The position numbers were made by a program, and so were the translations under genes. This document shows, piece by piece, positions 36,179-43,548 of a stretch of DNA of 64,000 nt (the first letter of the stretch is position 1; each line of letters starts with the position of its first letter). The DNA is from Homoserinimonas sedimenticola (GTDB taxonomy: Bacteria; Actinomycetota; Actinomycetes; Actinomycetales; Microbacteriaceae). The notes beneath the pieces are model-generated. The model was given only the letters and a program-made list of their open reading frames with translations, made no database searches and was not told where the DNA came from. Location of the stretch: contig NZ_JAPELL010000001.1 of assembly GCF_026094475.1 (NCBI RefSeq), forward strand, positions 867,832-931,831, written 5' to 3'.

Positions 36179-37386
36179 GGTGTCTCCTGGAGGTGATCGG
36201 ATGCTGCGGGGCGCGAGACCCCGTGCATGCTCGCCTCGCGGCGCTCCGCCGCGAGGAGGACAAGATCGGCGAGCTCGCGCACGGCCCCGTGCCCACCGCG
36301 CGAGGTGAGAACGAGCCGCGCGGCCGCGAGCACGTCGGGGTGGGAATCGGCGACCGCGACGGGCCAGCCGACGGAGGCGAGGCATCCGAGGTCGTTGACG
36401 TCGTTGCCGAGGTAGGCGACGCGCTCAGGGTCGAGCCCGCGCGCGCTGATCCACTCCCAGAGCGCGACAACCTTGTCGCGGGCCCCCTGCACGACGTCCA
36501 CGTCGAGCTTGCGGGCGCGGGCACTCACGACAGCGTTGCGCTCGGTCGAGAGGATGAGCACGGGAACACCTGCGCGGCGGAGGAGATCGACGCCCATGCC
36601 GTCGGTGCGGGTGACCGTGACCCGCTCGACACCATCGGCGGAGATCACGACCCGGTCATCCGTGTGCACGCCGTCGAAGTCGGTCACGACAGCATCCACG
36701 TCGATGGGAAGGGACGGGTGGCTCTCCCACACGGGCGCGATTGCGCACGCGAGATCGAGCTCTTCGACCGTATCGATCTCGAGGGCGCCCCTCGCGTCAA
36801 CGGGCACGATGCCGATCCTCCCGAAGAAGCGGTGGCGCGCCTCGATGAAGCCGCTGCCTCGCATGGCGTAGAAGGCGCCGGACTCGCGATACTCCGGCTC
36901 GCGCTGTTGGCGGGGAAGCCGCACGAGCGCGTCGTGGTTGACGCCCTCCGCCCCGCCGCCTCGAATCCGCCAAAGAAACTCGTGCGTCTCGACTCCCGAG
37001 AAGACGCAGTCGCGGTAGCCGCTCATGACCTCCGCGACGGCGGCGTCGAGGTCTCCGGGGTCGATGAAGGGCGAGGTCGCCTGCACCATGACGAGCACGT
37101 CGGGCACCTCGCCCAGGGACTCGATCACGTGCAGCAGCGCCGACTCCGAGCTCGCGGTGTCGCCCGCGATCTCAGCGGGCCGGTCGATGACCTCGGCGCC
37201 CGCCGCCGACGCGACGCGGTCGATCTCATCGTCGTCCGTCGTGACGATCACGCGGTCGATGCGTTGGGCGGCGCGCGCCGCCAGCACGGCCCTGGCGACG
37301 AGAGGGACCCCGCCCACCTTGCGCAGGTTCTTGCCGGGGATTCCCTTCGAGCCGCCCCGCGCCGGCACCACCGCGATGACGCTCAC
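36175..37386 (-). CDS. neuA: CMP-nonulosonate synthetase fused to KdsC-like phosphatase
   Basis: This 403-residue protein has two enzymes in one chain. Residues 1-225 are the NeuA cytidylyltransferase (VVPARGGSKGIPGKNLRKVG at 7-26; Gln102 region VQATSPF). Residues 229-403 are a HAD phosphatase of the KdsC type, with Asp236 and Asp238 in TDFDGVHTDD, a GND at 327-329, and the GGHGAVRELADL close. Such phosphatases remove the 9-phosphate made when the synthase uses a 6-phosphate sugar. It heads the module and begins at a GTG with GAGGAGG upstream. Confidence 0.9.
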   Translation of the reverse strand: MSVIAVVPARGGSKGIPGKNLRKVGGVPLVARAVLAARAAQRIDRVIVTTDDDEIDRVASAAGAEVIDRPAEIAGDTASSESALLHVIESLGEVPDVLVMVQATSPFIDPGDLDAAVAEVMSGYRDCVFSGVETHEFLWRIRGGGAEGVNHDALVRLPRQQREPEYRESGAFYAMRGSGFIEARHRFFGRIGIVPVDARGALEIDTVEELDLACAIAPVWESHPSLPIDVDAVVTDFDGVHTDDRVVISADGVERVTVTRTDGMGVDLLRRAGVPVLILSTERNAVVSARARKLDVDVVQGARDKVVALWEWISARGLDPERVAYLGNDVNDLGCLASVGWPVAVADSHPDVLAAARLVLTSRGGHGAVRELADLVLLAAERREASMHGVSRPAASDHLQETP

Positions 37387-37502
37387 AGGCCGCCTCCTCG
37401 TCTCATTCAGTGGACGCTATGTCCCGTGAGCGACGCCGCCGTTGCCGCGAAGTGAACGCCGGGCGGCGAGCGGATGTCGTGACGCCGCCGCATGCGGTGA
37501 GC

Positions 37503-37508
37503 CATGAT
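37503..37508 (+). promoter_or_regulatory. -10-like element for a leaderless transcript
   Basis: CATGAT lies six bases before the ATG at 37515, and no ribosome binding site is present. It matches the -10 consensus at four of six positions. Confidence 0.35.
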
Positions 37509-37514
37509 TGGCCC

Positions 37515-37973
37515 ATGGATGCTGCCCGCCGCTACGATCCCGTGCTCCTCTCGATCCTCGGGATCATCGCTCTTCTCGTCGTCCTCGCCATCGCCGCGGT
37601 GCTCCTGCGCGGCGGCGAGGACTCCCTCGAACCCGGATCCCCCGAGGGTGTCGTGCAGGAGTTCGCCTCGGCCATGATCGACGGCGACCGAGAGCGCGCC
37701 CGCGCCCTGGTCAGTGACGAGGCCTTCGATGACTGCGGCGGCTTCGGCGGACCGCTTCCCGAGCCGGGCACGCGGGTGACCCTGCGCGGCGTCAGCACGG
37801 GCGAATCCTCGGCGAGCGTGCGCGTCGGCATCAGCACCGGCTCCAGCGGGGACGTCTTCGGCGGCAGCTACGAGGAGAGCGGCGAATTTGTGCTCGTCCG
37901 CGACGGATCGCAGTGGCAGGTGAGCCAGACGCCGTGGCGCTTCGACCTCTGCAGCCTGGAGGAGGTCGAGTGA
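37515..37973 (+). CDS. Hypothetical membrane-anchored protein
   Basis: This 152-residue protein has one helix (about residues 10-32) and an extracytoplasmic domain with two cysteines that could pair (DDCGG and DLCSLEE). The segment EFASAMIDGDRERARALVSDEAF resembles the NTF2-like/DUF4878 fold used by small exported proteins, but this is a weak likeness. It overlaps the following DUF5671 gene by TGATG, so the two are coupled. Confidence 0.7.
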   Translation: MDAARRYDPVLLSILGIIALLVVLAIAAVLLRGGEDSLEPGSPEGVVQEFASAMIDGDRERARALVSDEAFDDCGGFGGPLPEPGTRVTLRGVSTGESSASVRVGISTGSSGDVFGGSYEESGEFVLVRDGSQWQVSQTPWRFDLCSLEEVE

Positions 37974-39619
37974 TGCCGCAGCGAGCCGACCGGGCGCCTG
38001 GAGGCATCCACACTTTGCGCCGCGTCATCATGCTGCTGCTGCTTGCGATCCTTGTGAGCGTCGCCGCGGCGGGAGCAACCGGTCTGCTCGGGATCGTGCT
38101 CGACCCCGGCACGGTGCTCGAGGACAACGGCTACTTCCTCGCGCAGTCGGTCGCCTCGGTCGTGATCGCGGCCCCGCTCGGCGCCCTCGTCTACTGGCTC
38201 ACCCTGCGGTGGCTCGCGCGGTTCGACGACCGCCGCTCCGTGCTGTGGCCCGTCTATCTCGCGGTCGTCGGCACGGTTGCATTGCTCGTAGGACTCACCG
38301 CCATGCTGGCAACACTCGCGGACGCCGTGAGCGGCGAGTGGCGGCCGGACTCCTTCGCTCTCGGTCTCGTGTGGCTCGCGGTCTGGGCGTGGCATGCGTG
38401 GATGTGGCACAGCCCCCGTCATGCTCCGACTCGACTCGCCGCAGTCAGCCCCTCCCTCGCGGTGCTCGTCGGCATCGGCTTTGCGATCGCCGGCGTAGTC
38501 TCCGCTCTCGGCGTGCTCTTCCGATCCGCCCTCCTGGGCTCGACCAGCCTCCTCGTCGGAGCGGACCACTGGTGGATGCCCGTGCTGCAGCAGCTGGTCT
38601 GGGCGGCGGGCGGAGCTCTCGTGTGGGCTTGGCACTGGTGGGGTCGCGGCATCCGCAGATCCTCCGCCGCTTTCGCCCGCTTCACCCTCGTCGTCGTCTC
38701 CGGGTTCCTCGCGGCGGCCGTGACTCTCGGTGGCCTGGCGAGCCTTGCCTATTGCGTGCTCGCGCTCACGCTCGGCGTCGACGGCTCTGCCTTCGCCATG
38801 GCGCGCGAGTCCCGCGACCTGCTCGACCAACTCGCCACCGCCGTCGCGGCAGCCGTGAGCGGCGTGCTCGTGTGGGCCATGCATCGAGCAGCAGTTGCGG
38901 ATGCCACGACCTCCGTGCGCTGGTCGGCCCGGCTCGTCGCCTCAGGGGTCGCGCTCGCCTTCGCGGCATCCGGTTTCGGCGTTGTTGTCAACGCGGGACT
39001 TGCCGCCCTCTCCGGCTCCCTCGCGGGGGACGAACGCTCGCTCCTCTTCGGCGGCCTCGCCGCCCTCGTTGTCGGGGCGCTCGCCTGGGTCGTGCTCTGG
39101 CGCCCGCACGATCCGGGCGACGAAACACCGGGCGAGAGCTGGACGGCCTTCGCAGGCCGCCGCGCCTACCTTGTCATCGTCTTCGGCGTGAGCGCCCTCG
39201 TGGCAGTCGTGACCCTGCTCGTGATCGCCTACGGCATCGTCCAGTCCGTCATCGGGGTGCCGTGGTCGGAGAGCATCATCGAATCCATTCGGCAGCCGCT
39301 CGGCCTGCTCACCGCGACCGCCCTCGTGGCTGTCTATCATTTCGTCGTCTGGCGCAGGAGCGCCCCTTACCCGGGTCTTGAGCGTGCAGCCGCACGCATC
39401 GAGCACGTCACTCTCGTCGCCGCGGGGGTGACCGATGCGCTCGTCGAGCAACTGCGCACGGCAACCGGTGCGAAGATCACCGTTTGGGCGCCCCACGACG
39501 AGTACCCGCCGGCGGATGCCGCCGCTCTCGTCCGTGCACTCGACGAGGTCCGCGGCGAGCATGTGCTCGTCGTGACGACCTCGGGAGGGGTCGAGGTAGT
39601 CCGTCTCGCCGCCGAGTGA
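37973..39619 (+). CDS. DUF5671 domain multi-pass membrane protein
   Basis: This 548-residue protein has about twelve membrane helices in repeated pairs, with the tryptophan-rich motif LVWLAVWAWHAWMWH (about 131-145) and LVWAAGGALVWAWHWWGRG. These are features of the actinobacterial DUF5671 family, function unknown. The last 90 residues are a soluble domain (EHVTLVAAGVTDALVEQLRT). The ATG is preceded by GGAGGAGG inside the preceding gene. The pair is monocistronic beyond that and ends near a hairpin. Confidence 0.82.
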   Translation: MPQRADRAPGGIHTLRRVIMLLLLAILVSVAAAGATGLLGIVLDPGTVLEDNGYFLAQSVASVVIAAPLGALVYWLTLRWLARFDDRRSVLWPVYLAVVGTVALLVGLTAMLATLADAVSGEWRPDSFALGLVWLAVWAWHAWMWHSPRHAPTRLAAVSPSLAVLVGIGFAIAGVVSALGVLFRSALLGSTSLLVGADHWWMPVLQQLVWAAGGALVWAWHWWGRGIRRSSAAFARFTLVVVSGFLAAAVTLGGLASLAYCVLALTLGVDGSAFAMARESRDLLDQLATAVAAAVSGVLVWAMHRAAVADATTSVRWSARLVASGVALAFAASGFGVVVNAGLAALSGSLAGDERSLLFGGLAALVVGALAWVVLWRPHDPGDETPGESWTAFAGRRAYLVIVFGVSALVAVVTLLVIAYGIVQSVIGVPWSESIIESIRQPLGLLTATALVAVYHFVVWRRSAPYPGLERAAARIEHVTLVAAGVTDALVEQLRTATGAKITVWAPHDEYPPADAAALVRALDEVRGEHVLVVTTSGGVEVVRLAAE

Positions 39620-39631
39620 GTGCTGCCCGTC

Positions 39632-39668
39632 TGCCCATCCAGCCGGGCTGGAGTGCGGCGGGTGGGCA
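39632..39668. terminator. Candidate bidirectional terminator
   Basis: TCCAGC at 39638-39643 and GCTGGA at 39647-39652 form a tight stem, with outer arms TGCCCA (39632-39637) and TGGGCA (39663-39668). It lies between the convergent DUF5671 and ATPase genes. Confidence 0.4.
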
Positions 39669-39695
39669 CAATCGGGCAAGAGCGCGGCGAATGGT

Positions 39696-40961
39696 TCAGT
39701 CGGGTCGGGCTCCTGCTGGCTGGGCCGCGGCGGCCTGTCTGCGTCGCAACAGGGGGACCCGCCGTCGCTGCGACCTTCGCTTCGACGCCGAAGGCAGGAT
39801 GCGCTCCTGCACGAGAGTGCTGATGGCGACACGGGCGGGCGATCGGGCGGCGACATCGTAGAGGGTCGCCCCCTCCAGAACGGCGGCGTCGAAGGCGGCC
39901 TGGTCGTGCGGAACCATGACGGGTGCCACGATGCCACCGAATCGCTCAAGCGACTGCGTGACCTGGCGTGCGGGTGCCGCCCCGATCACGGCGGCGCGCA
40001 GCCGGTTCATGACGACGAGGACGCGGTCGGTGAGGATCGCATCGAGAAGGTCGACATGGGCGCGGAGAAATCGGGAGAGGCCGACGGGGTCGGCGGAGCC
40101 AACGGCGACAACCTGGTCGGCGCAGCGCAGCGCCTCCAGCGTGGCGGCGTTGCGCCTGGGCGCGAAGACATCGCTGCTGATCTCCTCATCGTTCTCGAGG
40201 TTGAAACCCGTGTCGACCACCGTGTAGTCGACCCAGTCCCGGCACGCGTCGAGTGCCCCAGAGACTCGGCTGGCGGAGAGTTCGGGCCAGCGGCTCGGCC
40301 TGCCGATGCCTGTGAGCACCCAGAAGCTGCCATGTGGGGACGAGTAACGCTGGGCGATGCGTTCGAGTTCGAGCTGTGTGAGGGCACCGGAGCCCGCGAG
40401 TCGACAGGCCGCCGCGAAGCCCGGGGCTTCATCGAGGAGGCCGAGGGTGGGCGCGATGGAACCGCTGTAGGTGTCGACATCTGCGAGCGCGACCGTGTGG
40501 CCGGCCGAAGCGAGCTCCGCCGCGATGTTGATCGCGAGGCTCGTGCGACCCGGCGAGCCCGCAGGTCCCCAGACGGCGACGACCCGTCCCCTGCCGCTCG
40601 GCGCCGTGGGGGCGGAGGAGCGCAGCGGAGTGGCGAGAAGTGCGGCGTCGATGCGAGCCCAGTCGGCGTCACCGTCGACCACCTCGTGCAACCCGAGGGT
40701 GATCGCGTGGCGCCTGCCCGCGTCCGTATCGTTGATGGCGACGACTCGGACGCCCAGGCGGTCGGCTTCTGCGAGCAGGCGCGCCGTGAGGTAACGCTCA
40801 GCCGAGGAGACGATCGCGAACTCGACGGCCGCCGGTTCGAGCAGCGAGGCGAGCTCGTCGGCACTGCCACAGCGTGCGACGACCTCATGACCGTGATCGA
40901 AGGCCTCGTCGACGAGGGCGTCCTCCCTCGCTGCAGGGACGGCGAATGCGATGCGCGCCAC
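39696..40961 (-). CDS. TadZ/CpaE-like ATPase with altered Walker A
   Basis: This 421-residue protein has a receiver-like N-terminal domain (about 1-110) and a ParA/MinD-type ATPase domain. Its P-loop reads WGPAGSPGRTSLAINIAAEL (131-150): the usual GKT lysine is Arg139. Further family elements are VALADVDTYSGSIAPTLGL and YTVVDTGFNLEND. Proteins of this type (TadZ, CpaE) localise Flp/Tad pilus machinery, yet no tad genes are present in the window. It follows the SAF-domain gene by one base. The start is the GTG at 40961, with GGGAG upstream. The basic tail is arginine-rich. Confidence 0.8.
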   Translation of the reverse strand: MARIAFAVPAAREDALVDEAFDHGHEVVARCGSADELASLLEPAAVEFAIVSSAERYLTARLLAEADRLGVRVVAINDTDAGRRHAITLGLHEVVDGDADWARIDAALLATPLRSSAPTAPSGRGRVVAVWGPAGSPGRTSLAINIAAELASAGHTVALADVDTYSGSIAPTLGLLDEAPGFAAACRLAGSGALTQLELERIAQRYSSPHGSFWVLTGIGRPSRWPELSASRVSGALDACRDWVDYTVVDTGFNLENDEEISSDVFAPRRNAATLEALRCADQVVAVGSADPVGLSRFLRAHVDLLDAILTDRVLVVMNRLRAAVIGAAPARQVTQSLERFGGIVAPVMVPHDQAAFDAAVLEGATLYDVAARSPARVAISTLVQERILPSASKRRSQRRRVPLLRRRQAAAAQPAGARPD

Positions 40962-40962
40962 G

Positions 40963-41604
40963 TCAGCTCCCGAGAGCGACGGCGGAGGGCACGAGCGAGA
41001 GCGTGTCGCCGGCCGCCCTCGACTGCAGGATGCGAGCAACACTGTCTCTCGGGACGACGAGCTCCACGCCGAGCACGGGCTCCCCGGCGATCATCCCCTC
41101 GTTGTCGGTGACGGCGACAACCGTGACCTTGCTCGCGATGATGCCGGGTGCTTCCTCCTCGTCGACGGACTCCCGGGCCGCCCAGACATCGACCACTGTT
41201 CCCTCCCCCAAGGAGCGGGGAAGCTCACCCGCGATCGGGATCACGAGAGAGGCCCAGTCCTCGCTCAGCGCGTCGCCGACGGCGTCAGCGGGAACGAGCT
41301 CTCCCGAGCCGACGACCCGTGTGACGATGACGCCCTCGCTCGGGACTCGTCCCGGCGAGAGGTAGTGTTCGGTCGCGGTGCCGAGCCGAACCTGCGTCTC
41401 GATCAGCTCCTCGGCGGTCACGACGTCGCCGATCGCGAGCATGGATCGGGCGGCATAGACGGTGACGGTGCGGTCGGCGGCGGAGACGATCGCGACCACC
41501 CCGGCAACGGATGCTGCGACCAGCACCACGCCGATGGCGAGCCGCGGGTCGAACCATCGCGACCGCCCCGCGCGTTTCCGGTCGTGGGCGCCCAATGAAC
41601 TCAT
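40963..41604 (-). CDS. SAF-domain membrane protein (CpaB/RcpC-like)
   Basis: This 213-residue protein has a basic start, one helix (about residues 25-45) and a SAF domain (about 50-115: VYAARSMLAIGDVVTAEELI). The layout matches the N-terminal part of CpaB/RcpC Flp-pilus assembly proteins. Paired with the TadZ/CpaE-like ATPase it forms a two-gene remnant or regulatory unit of that system. AAGGAG precedes the ATG at 41604. Confidence 0.82.
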   Translation of the reverse strand: MSSLGAHDRKRAGRSRWFDPRLAIGVVLVAASVAGVVAIVSAADRTVTVYAARSMLAIGDVVTAEELIETQVRLGTATEHYLSPGRVPSEGVIVTRVVGSGELVPADAVGDALSEDWASLVIPIAGELPRSLGEGTVVDVWAARESVDEEEAPGIIASKVTVVAVTDNEGMIAGEPVLGVELVVPRDSVARILQSRAAGDTLSLVPSAVALGS

Positions 41605-41668
41605 GCGACTCCTTACGCTCTGACCTGTCGCGTCCATGGTGGGGTCAAGCGAGCACGGGCGCCGAAAG

Positions 41669-41677
41669 TTATCCACA
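41669..41677 (+). promoter_or_regulatory. Perfect DnaA box
   Basis: TTATCCACA matches the DnaA-binding consensus at all nine positions. It lies between the SAF-domain gene and the HTH gene, 40 bases before the HTH start and beside its -35 region. A second perfect box is 1.0 kb to the right. Confidence 0.55.
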
Positions 41678-41684
41678 GGCAGCG

Positions 41685-41710
41685 GTTACCGAGGTAACGG
41701 GGCGCATAAT
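41685..41710 (+). promoter_or_regulatory. Palindromic operator and -10 for the HTH gene
   Basis: GTTACCGAGGTAAC (41685-41698) is a perfect 6-2-6 palindrome that covers where a -35 would be. CATAAT at 41705-41710 is six bases before the ATG at 41717. The placement suggests repression, possibly by the HTH protein itself. Confidence 0.5.
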
Positions 41711-41716
41711 CGAAAC

Positions 41717-41998
41717 ATGACCGGCTCCGACGCCCACGAGGACGACACTCGCCTCGGTCGATTCCTCACGATCGCCGATGTTGCGGAGATCCTCAATATC
41801 TCCGCAACCCAGGCCTACGGACTTGTGCGCTCCGGCGAGCTGCCCGCCATCAAGGTCGGCGCCGCGGGGCACTGGCGGGTCGAACGAACCGTGCTCGAGT
41901 CGTACATCGAGGCAAAGTACGAGGAGACCCGGCGCCACGGCCTATGGACGCAGTCGGAGTTCGCAGACATTCCGGAGCTATCGATCGGTCCTCGCTGA
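41717..41998 (+). CDS. Excisionase-type helix-turn-helix protein
   Basis: This 93-residue protein has a MerR/excisionase-like DNA-binding domain: FLTIADVAEILNISATQAYG (recognition region, residues about 17-36) then the wing GELPAIKVGAAGHWRVERTVLESYI. It resembles the developmental regulator BldC and similar small actinobacterial regulators. A short C-terminal tail follows. The start at 41717 has no ribosome binding site but a -10 at the right distance. The control region holds a palindrome and a DnaA box. Confidence 0.82.
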   Translation: MTGSDAHEDDTRLGRFLTIADVAEILNISATQAYGLVRSGELPAIKVGAAGHWRVERTVLESYIEAKYEETRRHGLWTQSEFADIPELSIGPR

Positions 41999-42062
41999 TC
42001 CAGCGCGACCCAAATTCACCGCGCTGCCCGCGCCTCACTGAGTCAGCCGTCTCTCCCGAGAG

Positions 42063-42656
42063 TCAGCCGGTCCTGACGAGCTCGATCGCCGAGAGCGGGA
42101 TCAGCCGATAGTGCGAGACCTCTCGCTCGCGCCGCGGAACCCCTGGTTCATGCACCGCGAGATCGAGGTGATCCCGCGCGACGCGGTCGATCGTGCCGTG
42201 CACGGTGCCGCCTGCGACGAGCGCGATCTCGAGTGCGCAGCGACGCCGGGCGAGGTCGCGCAGCACGTAGCCGAGCCCTAGGCGAGCCGAAAGCCCCTCG
42301 GCCCCTCCTGCCTCTCCCGCGCTGAGCGCCACCTGAGCACGGGAGAGCACGAGGCCCTGCACCGCCGAGAAGGGCACGATTCCGTGGCCGCGCGCGCCGG
42401 CATCCCCTATGACTCGTCCGGACACCCAGTCGCGCCCGACCGTTACGGGCAGCAGGTCGACCGGCCGCCCGGAATGGAGGAGGATGCGAACCGAGAGGAG
42501 GTCTTCGCCCGGCGAGCTGAGAGCGAGAAGCCGATCACGCAACGACAATCGCGCGAGTCTCAGCCGCTCCTCCTCGACGCGAAGTTCGGCCTCGTCGGCG
42601 CGGAGTTCCCCTTCGAGCTGGCTCTCGAGGTCGTCGAAGAGGTTGTCCCAGCGCAT
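42063..42656 (-). CDS. Conserved actinobacterial hypothetical protein
   Basis: This 197-residue soluble protein starts with an acidic, Glu/Leu-rich coiled-coil-like helix (about residues 5-45) and continues with a beta-rich domain that resembles small barrel folds (VTVGRDWVSGRVIGDAG; GTVHGTIDRVARDHLDLAV). I know similar proteins only as uncharacterised actinobacterial ones. A perfect DnaA box is 39 bases upstream of its ATG. It is convergent with the HTH gene. Confidence 0.72.
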   Translation of the reverse strand: MRWDNLFDDLESQLEGELRADEAELRVEEERLRLARLSLRDRLLALSSPGEDLLSVRILLHSGRPVDLLPVTVGRDWVSGRVIGDAGARGHGIVPFSAVQGLVLSRAQVALSAGEAGGAEGLSARLGLGYVLRDLARRRCALEIALVAGGTVHGTIDRVARDHLDLAVHEPGVPRREREVSHYRLIPLSAIELVRTG

Positions 42657-42694
42657 GCAGCGACGTTAGAGCCTCGCAGGGCGCACGGCACGAG

Positions 42695-42703
42695 TTATCC
42701 ACA
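42695..42703 (+). promoter_or_regulatory. Second perfect DnaA box
   Basis: TTATCCACA recurs here in the same orientation as the box at 41669. It is 39 bases upstream of the minus-strand gene at 42063-42656. Confidence 0.55.
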
Positions 42704-42754
42704 GCCCCGAATCGGGGGCGTGGACTATTGCTCACCTGGGTGCTTTAGTTGCCG

Positions 42755-42772
42755 TACCCCCGAACGGGGGTA
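42755..42772. promoter_or_regulatory. Palindrome TACCCCC-GAAC-GGGGGTA
   Basis: Perfect 7-bp arms (42755-42761 and 42766-42772) surround a GAAC loop. It lies 58 bases upstream of the Rv3235-family gene. It could be an operator or an RNA hairpin; the sequence does not decide. Confidence 0.35.
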
Positions 42773-42830
42773 GACGCATCCGCCATTCCGGCCGCACCCC
42801 CGACGGCCGCCCCGTCCCGACGGAGCTCCC

Positions 42831-43337
42831 ATGACGCACGCCCACGCACTCTCCCCACAGCAGCAACCGGTCGGCTCGCCCGGCGCACGCCGTGCCACCG
42901 AGCGGCCGGTGGCCTCGCCCAGAATGCCCAGCAAGGTGATCAGGGCGCCATTCGAATCGGATGCGTTCTTCGGTGCGCAGCCGACCGCATCCGCGTCCCT
43001 GCCCGACCCGAACCCGCTTCTTGAGAACCTCACACGCTGCGTCATCGAGATCCTCGCAGGGGCGCGCGACCTGCAGCAGATCGCACGCTGGGTGACGGAT
43101 GAGGTCTACCGCAACCTGCTCAAGCGTGTCGTGCTCTCCGATCGGGCAAGACGCGCTCGTGGCGAGAAGGCGGCGCGGCCGAACTTTACGATCGGCAGCG
43201 TGGTCGCCGAGGCGCCCCGCGACGGCGTCATCGAGGCGGTCGTCATCGTGCATGGTCGCGCCCGCAGCCGCGCCGTCGCCATCCGGCTGGAGGGGCTCGA
43301 CTCCCGCTGGCGCGCCACCGCAATCAACGTACTCTAA
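42831..43337 (+). CDS. Rv3235 family protein
   Basis: This 168-residue protein has a disordered N-terminal 60 residues and a conserved core LLENLTRCVIEILAGARDLQ, IARWVTDEVYRNLLKR, ending with a beta segment (AVVIVHGRARSRAVAIRLEG). These features match the actinobacterial Rv3235 family, generally found near secA, with unknown function. GGAG precedes the ATG. It is convergent with the SAFDG-repeat ORF, overlapping it by 14 bases at the 3' ends. Confidence 0.82.
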   Translation: MTHAHALSPQQQPVGSPGARRATERPVASPRMPSKVIRAPFESDAFFGAQPTASASLPDPNPLLENLTRCVIEILAGARDLQQIARWVTDEVYRNLLKRVVLSDRARRARGEKAARPNFTIGSVVAEAPRDGVIEAVVIVHGRARSRAVAIRLEGLDSRWRATAINVL

Positions 43338-43548
43338 CGGCGGCCTCCGTCGACTCAGCGCCGTCCAACGCGCTGCCGTCGAATGCGCTGCCATCGAACG
43401 CGCTACCGTCGAAGGCGCTGCCATCGAACGCGCTGCCGAGGGCAACGGCAACTGCGCCCGCCGCGCCACGTGTATTCGCGGTGCGCCCGGCAGCCTCACT
43501 CCGCGCTGGAGTATCCGTAGGAGATACCGACGATTCCGCCCGCCGCAT
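43324..43548 (-). CDS. Small SAFDG pentapeptide-repeat ORF
   Basis: This 74-residue frame has an Ala/Gly-rich start and then five repeats, SAFDG four times and SALDG once, ending AESTEAAVRVR. The five 15-bp units differ only at third codon positions, and four of the five unit proteins are identical, which suggests the frame is translated. The only in-frame start is an ATG inside the lipoprotein gene, without a ribosome binding site. It could be a coupled small protein or be reached by frameshift from the lipoprotein. The function is unknown. Confidence 0.45.
   Translation of the reverse strand: MRRAESSVSPTDTPARSEAAGRTANTRGAAGAVAVALGSAFDGSAFDGSAFDGSAFDGSALDGAESTEAAVRVR
43363..43437. repeat. 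Five 15-bp tandem repeats
   Basis: Five consecutive 15-bp units run from 43363 to 43437 with no gaps. They differ at four positions in total, each a third codon base in the minus-strand SAFDG frame. Three of these give synonymous codons and one gives Leu for Phe. Confidence 0.9.

Noticed and set aside
42732..43499. 255-residue minus-strand ORF
   Set aside because: It lies antisense to the Rv3235-family gene, has an Arg/Ala/Pro-rich shadow composition, and overlaps a better-supported small frame.
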